From Meles meles (taxonomy: Eukaryota; Chordata; Mammalia; Carnivora; Mustelidae): a DNA stretch of 64,000 bases. Below are positions 57,536 through 64,000 of this stretch, one piece after another. Below the pieces are notes generated by a model. That model was not told the origin of the DNA. It was given only the letters and a program-made list of their open reading frames with translations, and ran no database searches. Position 1 is the first letter of the stretch, and the number at the start of each line of letters is the position of its first letter. The position numbers and the translations under genes were made by a program. Location of the stretch: the NCBI RefSeq assembly GCF_922984935.1, contig NC_060068.1, forward strand, positions 63,959,155 through 64,023,154, read 5' to 3'.

Positions 57536-58610
57536 TAACAGTATAAAAGACATTAAAAATATAGCTAATTGCCAAATATACAAAAAGAAAATCAGAACAT
57601 CCCAAATTATACTTTGGAAAACTCTGATGCGGCTTCAAAATGTTAATTGCCATTGATTAACATAAATATTCCATAGTAACATACGTTTTAGAAATGCTAG
57701 GTTAAACTATCTTTGGATCTTTAGGACTCCTCAGAGCTTTTAGAGTGCTCATATACATTTAGAACGACTTTAGAAGAGAGTGAGATATATAATGTGAAAT
57801 ATTCACAAAAGTACTAGATGGTGTGCTAATACCTTTAAGCATGTTATTATTTCTTGGAATGCTTTTTGGAAATATTGGTTTAAATTGAAAGTGTTAGAAG
57901 CTCAGACCAGGTAGATTCATCTGAGAAGGCACTATGCTTGACACTTGAATTTGGCTTTCAGTTATATGTACCATTTGAGTAGATAGAAGCAGTGTGAACA
58001 GGCTGAATAAGAGAGGCAAAAAGGTAAAGTGGAAAGTAGTGGGGGACAGTGAAAAAAAGTTGTGTAAGCTGATACTCAAAAAGAGAGTCTTCCTTTCTCG
58101 GTTTGCAAATTGAGAACTACTGCATTTTGGCAGTGGGGAAGCTGAATGTTTAAAGTAGGCTTTGGAAGCTGGACAATGAGCCATTTTTTGAGTCCTTATT
58201 ACTCTAGTGTTGAACATGTAAGGAACTCCAAAGATACAGTACATTTGTTTAGGGTTTTATTGACTTGAGAGACAGGACATATCAATATAGCATGGTAAAA
58301 AATATCGATTAAGTTTAAATTGAATAACTCAACTAATGTTCCATTGGTTCAGAGGCTGGAATGGTCTCTTTTACAGGATTTGCTCTGGAATGTTTTTCAC
58401 GTAATTAAAAGAGGGTACTTGTGTGTGATGATAGCCATCTTTTGAAGAACACTGGCAAGAAGGTTACTACTTGAGAGATTAAGGAAGGCGGGATTGGGGA
58501 TTGTAAATGTGTAGAGAAAGTTTGTAGTAACCACGTGGATTGGAAATAGAGAGAAAAAAGTAGTGAAGTTATCGAGAGGGTGGCAGTAGATAAGGAGAAT
58601 GGAACTACAG

Positions 58611-58953
58611 TTGACCCTTGAACAATGTGGTTGTTAGGGGTGCTGACCCCCCCCCCCATGCAGCCAACAATCCACATGTAACTCTTACTCCTTAAAAAGC
58701 TAATTACTAATAGCCCTCTGTTGACCAGAAGCCTTACAGATAACAGAGAGTTAATACATTATTTTCTATGTTATATGTATTATATATTGTATTCTTAGAA
58801 TAAAGTAAGCTAGAGAAAAGAAAAGGTTATTAAGAAAATCCTAAGGAAAAGAAAATACATTTACAGTACATTTATAGTCCAGAAAATACATTTATTGACA
58901 AAAATCCATGTATAAGTGGACCTCAAGCCCATGTTGTGTGAGGGTCAACTGTG
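58611..58953 (+). mobile_element. Tigger-family MITE with terminal inverted repeats
   Basis: CAGTTGACCCTTGAACAA at 58612 and its inverse GTGAGGGTCAACTG at the other end form the terminal repeats. A TA precedes the left end and TG follows the right end, as for a mutated TA target. There is no coding capacity. Confidence 0.75.
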
Positions 58954-59352
58954 TCTTATGTTCAGGCACTCCATTTATGTGGATATCAAGTAAGTGATAT
59001 AATCTTCACTTTACCAGTGAGGAAATAGGCTTGGAGTAGTAAAGTAAGGTGTCCAAATTCCGATTGTACTTGAACCTAGATGTATCTGATTCCTAAGCAC
59101 ATTCTGAACATGTTCAAGTTTTGGCTTGGTGGGTGGGTATGGCAGAGCGAAGGGGCTGACAAAACCTGGGGTGTTTTTTAAGAACAGAGTTGAAGTGACT
59201 AATTACCATCGGGTTGGTTTGGGGCTTAAAAAAGTTAGTGTAAATGAATAGAGTCAGTTTTTTTACTTTCATTTTACCTTCCCTCCAAACAAGGGTAACC
59301 TTGTTTTAACTTTTATTGTACTTTCTTAAACATTATTTGGATCACAGTATTG

Positions 59353-59812
59353 TTTTTTCCACTGAGGCATTTTATTTGCACGTAAGTATTACATCCCTAG
59401 GAAAAAAAATCCCAGGATTTTCCCTCCTGTGTATTTTCATCTTGCTTCTTCATGGTCCATCATGCTAACTGAGGTGGTCAGCACAGTGAAACCCATCTGG
59501 CAGGATAGGAGCAGATTATTTTGCCATTCTTCTACATCATTGAGTTGTATATCAAATCTGGAGCTGATCACTCCATACTTGTTTAACCTGCCCCTGGGAT
59601 CACAGCAATTTTTCCAGGTCTGTGACCATCAGTGATTTCAAATTTGCCAGTGTCACCATGCTTCAGCATTTTGGTTTAGAAACTGGCTGATGACTTGGGA
59701 GCATGGCCTAGGAAGAACCTGGTGATTGCCTCTCTTTTCTGCATTGTTAATGAACTTGAGAACATCTGCCAGTACATTCGCATGCACCATTATGGCAGCA
59801 TGGAAAGATGAT
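59353..59812 (-). pseudogene. RPS15A: Processed pseudogene of ribosomal protein S15A
   Basis: The minus strand from the ATG at 59790 translates as a recognisable uS8 family protein, MVHANVLADVLKFINNAEKR, continuing GNHQVLPRPCSQVISQFL before a frameshift. Other frames then give MLKHGDTGKFEITDGHRPGK, YGVISSRFDIQLNDVEEWQN, a degraded TTSVSMMDHEEAR segment and KYTGGKILGFFF. There are at least two frameshifts and internal stops. No introns interrupt the match, the 3'UTR has AAATAAAATGCCTCAGTG followed by a short A run, and a 5'UTR-like CATCTTTCC precedes the ATG: a retrocopy. It sits antisense to SKIC3 in a presumed first intron. Confidence 0.9.
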
Positions 59813-60001
59813 AGAAAGGTACTTTTTTCCTTAACAGTTGGACCCTTTTCTCTGGAACTAACCATTCTATTTAAGTATACTGCCAGTGCATGTTTTAGTC
59901 CAGTAAACTCACTTTCTCTTTTTTGTCCATCCCTACCTGCTTCATTTAAATTCTGTTCATTTCCTAGTTTAAGTGGCATTGCTATTTTTTTATAAGATTT
60001 T

Positions 60002-60182
60002 TAAAAAGATTTTATTTATTTATTTGACAGAGAGAGAGAGAGATCACAAGTAGGCAGAGAGAGAGGGGAAAGCAGGCTCTGTGCTGAGCAGAGAGCCTGA
60101 TGCGGGGCTCTATCCCAGGACCCTAAGATCATGACCTGAGCCGAAGGCAGAGGCTTAAACCACTGAGCCACCCAGGCGCCCC
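60002..60182 (-). mobile_element. CAN-SINE, minus
   Basis: Target duplication GGCATTGCTATTTTTTTA on both sides. Confidence 0.95.
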
Positions 60183-60896
60183 GGCATTGCTATTTTTTTA
60201 TTCAGTTTTTTGAAACTGCTTCCATTCTCTCCATGAAGCATTCTAGATTAATTTTGTTTGACAGAATTTATTCCAGAGATCTCATCAAAAGATACTTAGG
60301 ATTATATTATGTAGAATTTGTGTTAATATTTCAGATGGTTATTTAGCTGGGTTTTTGACGTTTAAAGAAAGTTTTCTCTCTTTTCAATAGATTATAAATT
60401 AATCTAGTTACATGATGTGGTCAACATTTTACATATTTATTATATTTACATATTTATAATTCTTTTTAAAGAATTAAAACAGATCTGTTTAAAACAGATT
60501 CACTTTAGTGTATTTAGGCTGCAAATAGCGAGTAAATAAGTACTGTTGATTGTCCTTAATTCATAACAAAGTAGCATAGAAATAGTTGATACCCTTTTTT
60601 GGCTCTCTCTTTTTTTTTTATATTGAAGTTTATGTATTTTGAGTTTCTGGAATTTTTTGGAACTTTTTCTGATTACTTATGGAAGTTCCTTTTATTATCT
60701 GAGGCTATGGGAACACAGACCGATTTGGAAATTTTAGGAAAAAAAAAAAAGATGAAAAATTGTACCTAATTATTTCTTGTGTTTTAAATTGTGATTGTGA
60801 AAATTAAACCTGAATCTGATATGTTAATAAATTCACTGAGTTTTGGGCTGTTTATCATGCTTTTTATTTGCCTGTCTCATATTTTCCTTGATTTAG

Positions 60897-60963
60897 ATGA
60901 ATAATGGTTAAGGAACAATCTGAAATTCAATTCAAAAAGAAGAAAGAAGATAATAGGTAAAAG
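60897..60963 (+). other. SKIC3: Candidate SKIC3 5'UTR exon
   Basis: A 67-base purine-rich segment is bounded by a good acceptor (TTTTCCTTGATTTAG) and a strong donor (AAG|GTAAGTG). It has stops in all useful frames and holds a four-codon upstream ORF (ATG AAT AAT GGT TAA). An internal weaker donor (ATAG|GTAAAA) would end it at 60956. It lies in unique sequence 5.6 kb downstream of the promoter. Purine-rich GAAGAAAGAAGA content would suit an exonic splicing enhancer. There is no transcript evidence in hand. Confidence 0.35.
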
Positions 60964-61452
60964 GTAAGTGTCTAGAATCCTAAGTAATAGGTAATTGGAG
61001 TCTGCTTTTACTTAGTAATTGTTTTTACCAGTTCATTTCAGAAGAAGGGTGTGCTGGTGTAGGTTGTTAATGCCAGACTATAGGTCGTCAAACAACACCT
61101 TTAGACTTTTGTTATTAGATTTAAATATACCATATTTTGCTTTTGGTAGTTAACTTCCATTGTTATTATTGCTATTATTATTTATATTGTTGGGGTTTTT
61201 TTGCTTTGTGGAGTCTTTGTATCTACACAACAGAATGTAACTTAAGGTTCCATAGCTTTAGCTGGGGCGTGTAGGACGTAGTAATTCATCCATCTACATT
61301 TGTTACTTTCGCAAGTTATCATTTTGGCATTGTGTGTCACTTTCTATCTTTTTTTTAAGTGCAGTTGTTGCTACTTTTTATGCTTGCTGTGTTGCATAAA
61401 AACCCTTTTTGTTTAGTAGTAGAAATCCTTTCACTGAGTTGAAAGTGCAAAC

Positions 61453-61646
61453 TGGGGTTTCTGGGTAGCTCAGTCAGTTAAGTGTCTTCCTTTGGTTCAG
61501 GTCATGATCCTGGAGTCCTGGGATCAACCGGGCATCTGACTCCCCACTCAGTGGGGAGTCTGCTTCTCCCTCTGCCCCTTCCTCTGCTTGTGCTCTCGCT
61601 CACTCTCTCTCAAATAAATAAATAAGTAAATAAAATCTTCAAAGAA
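61453..61646 (+). mobile_element. CAN-SINE, plus, older type
   Basis: Head GGTTTCTGGGTAGCTCAGTC; several deletions. Confidence 0.88.
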
Positions 61647-61687
61647 AATGCACAAAATAAGTGCTCTTATTGAAAAAAAAAATGACA

Positions 61688-61893
61688 TGGGGCACCTGGG
61701 TGACTCAGTGGGTTAAAGCCTCTGCCTTCAGCTCAGGTCGTGATCCCCGGGTCCTGGGATTGAGCCACACATCGGGCTCTCTGCTCTGCAGGGCGCCTGC
61801 TTCCTCCTCTCTCTCTCCCTCTGCCTGCCTCTCTGCCTACTTGTGATCTCTACCTGTCAAATAAATAAATAAAATCTTAAAAAAAAAAAGAAA
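61688..61893 (+). mobile_element. CAN-SINE, plus
   Basis: AAAAAATGAC flanks both ends. Confidence 0.93.
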
Positions 61894-62621
61894 AAAATGA
61901 CTCAAAATCGAGGAGAATCTGGGGATATCTGGGGAAAGTGGGTGGGGCTGTGGGAGAACATTAAGGACACTTGTAAAAGAGCTTGATTTTTCTTTGAAAT
62001 GCTGGAAATGCTTGCAATAGAGAGAAGTGTCCCAAAGAGAGGTGTATCATTTTTGTTTGTAGGTTTTTGCTCTATGAAAGGAAGTGAGTTTGACGATACC
62101 TGGTAGGTTAGTACATAGGAAAGCTATGTTTAGAAAGTAAATGAAAGAGCCTCTCTCTTCTCCACTCCATCTCCCAAAATAGGAAGAAGTTTTAGAGCTA
62201 GAAAGGGGCAGATTATTTTGTCTTTTCAAAAATTAGTTAATCCCCTAAAACCGATCTGTCTCTATGTATCTATATTGTCTGTTTCTGTATCCATATATTT
62301 CTTGTTGTATAATTCTTAGGTGTAGAGGGAGGGCCTAAGTGCTAGCCTCTTATGCTAAATGCCAAATCAAATGAAGAAGTAGTAGGAGGGGAAGAATAGA
62401 AGATCCCACTGCAGCAAGGGTAATTGCCATTACAGGTGGAGACATCTGGGGATATGGAAGGGTGTTGAACATTATTAGTTGGTTACCAAGGAAAGAATGG
62501 AGTTTATCTATTGTGGTCTTTAAAAGTACTTTATGTAGAGGCATTTAACAGCTCTGTTTTTGCTGCTGTATTTAAGTCTACACCTGTCTGTGCATCTTTT
62601 TTTTTCCTTAATGACTTTTTT

Positions 62622-62820
62622 TTTTTTTAGATTTTATTTATTTGTCAGAGAGAGAGAGCATGCACAAGGGGGAGGTGGGGGGGGGCGGGGAAGGCAGGCA
62701 GAGGGAGAAGCAGGCTCCTCACTGAGCAAGGAGCCCAACCAGAGACCTGATCCCAGGACTCTGGGATCATGACCTGAGCCGAAGGCAGGCTTTTAACTGA
62801 CTGAGCCACCCAGGCATCCC
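62622..62820 (-). mobile_element. CAN-SINE, minus
   Basis: Has a G-rich tract (GGGGGAGGTGGGGGGGGGCG) in the CT-rich body, read in reverse. Confidence 0.9.
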
Positions 62821-63453
62821 TGTATGTCTGACTTTTACCATCTTTTGTAGTCTAGTGTTCTCATTTATCCAGTGAGCTTCATTTTCTTCTGTTTTCAGCA
62901 AGTCTCTTCTGCTTCACTGAGCCCACATTTCTCCTTGAATCCTCTGCATGCCAGGTTCATTCCTGTTTCTCTGTCTTAGTTGTTTCCGACTGGAGCAGTT
63001 TTCCTTCTTCCCTCCATTCTTAAATCCTGTCTTCTGGTATTTCCTCATTACCTCACACCATACTTCTTTCCTCCTTGAAACATCTCTTGCAGTTGTACTC
63101 ATTATCCTTAGTTCAGCATTTGGTTCTCTAATGGCTCGTATGTCTTAGGTTTGGTTTAAATTATATTCTTTAGAGCAGGAGACTTCTTTTCTATTTCTTT
63201 TATGTCTTATGAAGTGCATGGCTTGGGGCTTGCATGTATAGTTGGTGTTGACTAGTTCTGCCTTGTTTGAATGTGCTTCCACTCAAATCCTGGGTGATAA
63301 AGATGGTGATCTTTCTTTTCACAAATCTGAATTCTTGTTTGTTTTTGCTTGGTCATGTCTTGAAACTGTGTTTGTTCTTTTTTAACTTAATTTTTCCCCT
63401 TGGATGTCTTTTTTTATCCCTTTCTATTGGTCCAGATTAGTTGTCACCATAAT

Positions 63454-63644
63454 TTTTAAAAAATATTTTATTTATTTATTTGACAGAGAGACAGTGAGAG
63501 AGGGGACACAAGCAGGGGGAGTAGGAGAGGGAGAAGAAGGCTTCTGCTGAGCAGGGAGCCTGACTTGGGACTTGATCCCAGGACCCTGGGATCATGACCT
63601 GAGCTGAAGGCAGACACTTAACGACTGAGCCACCCAGGGACCCC
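63454..63644 (-). mobile_element. CAN-SINE, minus
   Basis: AGTTGTCACCAT and AGTTGTTATCAT flank it. Confidence 0.9.
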
Positions 63645-64000
63645 AGTTGTTATCATTGTTGATTTTTTATTTCTCTTCTTTGTAGTCTACAGATTTATCT
63701 ACCCAAGATAACTTTGGTGTGAGAAAATTTAATTTGAAATCAGCATTGAAATTTGGTGCCTGCTCATCAGTTTGTAAGCTACCAAAAAAAAAAAAAAAAA
63801 ATCCAGACGTTTGCACCTATAAATTTATACGAAGATAATTTCAGGTAAGAGAATAATTTCTAAAATAAGAGCATATGAACTGTGCAGCTTTAACTGTATA
63901 ATTAATGTAACTAAGCAAAAAGTTACTTTTTTGCCTATTTAAGGAATCTGATTGTAGCTGCAAATAAATTGATTTTATATATCAATTTTTTATTATTTTG

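Larger units (their letters stand above)
55541..64000. other. Presumed SKIC3 first introns / intergenic
   Basis: Besides listed repeats and the pseudogene, 55550-58600, 58960-59350 and 60190-61450 appear unique and carry only short unremarkable open frames. I looked for the SKIC3 N-terminus in the plus frames and did not find it. Confidence 0.6.

Noticed and set aside
59653..59979. 108-codon minus-strand frame ending in the RPS15A-like sequence
   Set aside because: Only the last 45 codons match RPS15A; the upstream part lies outside the retrocopy and matches nothing I recognise. It is a chance fusion.
63686..63844. Possible SKIC3 exon between TTTGTAG and TTCAG|GTAAGAG
   Set aside because: The splice-like ends are fair, but the segment holds a 19-base A run and no coding frame, and several alternative donors compete. 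Evidence is too weak without RNA.

Overview
The window is mammalian nuclear DNA, almost certainly from a carnivoran and most likely a mustelid-type caniform. The basis is about 39 copies of one tRNA-derived SINE, whose head reads GCGCCTGGGTGGCTCAGT with a CT-rich body and an AATAAA/poly(A) tail. This is the CAN-SINE family found only in Carnivora. Many copies keep clear target-site duplications. The rest is intron and flanking DNA with L1, L2, MIR, MaLR LTR and DNA-transposon fossils. It contains no prokaryotic gene, CRISPR array or operon.

The one protein-coding gene that is complete here is ARSK (arylsulfatase K, a lysosomal sulfatase) on the minus strand. Eight coding exons run from the start codon at 54992 to the stop at 9031. 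All splice sites are GT/AG, all phases agree, and the spliced CDS is 1623 nt (540 residues plus stop). The exons are 54855-54992, 51580-51709, 45676-45835, 27879-28161, 24492-24663, 21170-21394, 11447-11671 and 9031-9320. The sulfatase signature CCPSR (residues 84-88), the metal-binding Asp/His residues and most N-glycosylation sequons are intact.

Upstream of ARSK lies a compact CpG-rich promoter (about 54.8-55.5 kb). It carries near-perfect ZNF143/THAP11, NRF1 and E-box/CLEAR-like motifs. In human the head-to-head neighbour of ARSK is SKIC3 (TTC37), so 55.2-64 kb should be the 5' non-coding part of SKIC3 on the plus strand. Two possible 5'UTR exons are marked; no SKIC3 coding exon is visible.

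Layout: 1-9.0 kb, intergenic DNA downstream of ARSK with an L1 3' end that holds a duplicated TA-rich satellite; 9.0-55.0 kb, ARSK; 28.5-36.3 kb (intron 3), a nearly full-length decayed L1 in the same orientation as ARSK with seven SINEs inside it; 46.4-50.1 kb (intron 2), an L1 in the opposite orientation; 55-64 kb, promoter and presumed SKIC3 first introns, with an RPS15A processed pseudogene and a Tigger-like MITE.

I found no new gene system. The observations most worth checking are a retroposed 5' half of elongator tRNA-Met joined to an L1 3' end (15.9 kb), the motif layout of the bidirectional promoter, the sense-oriented full-length L1 in ARSK intron 3, and the lost N-glycosylation sequon in ARSK.
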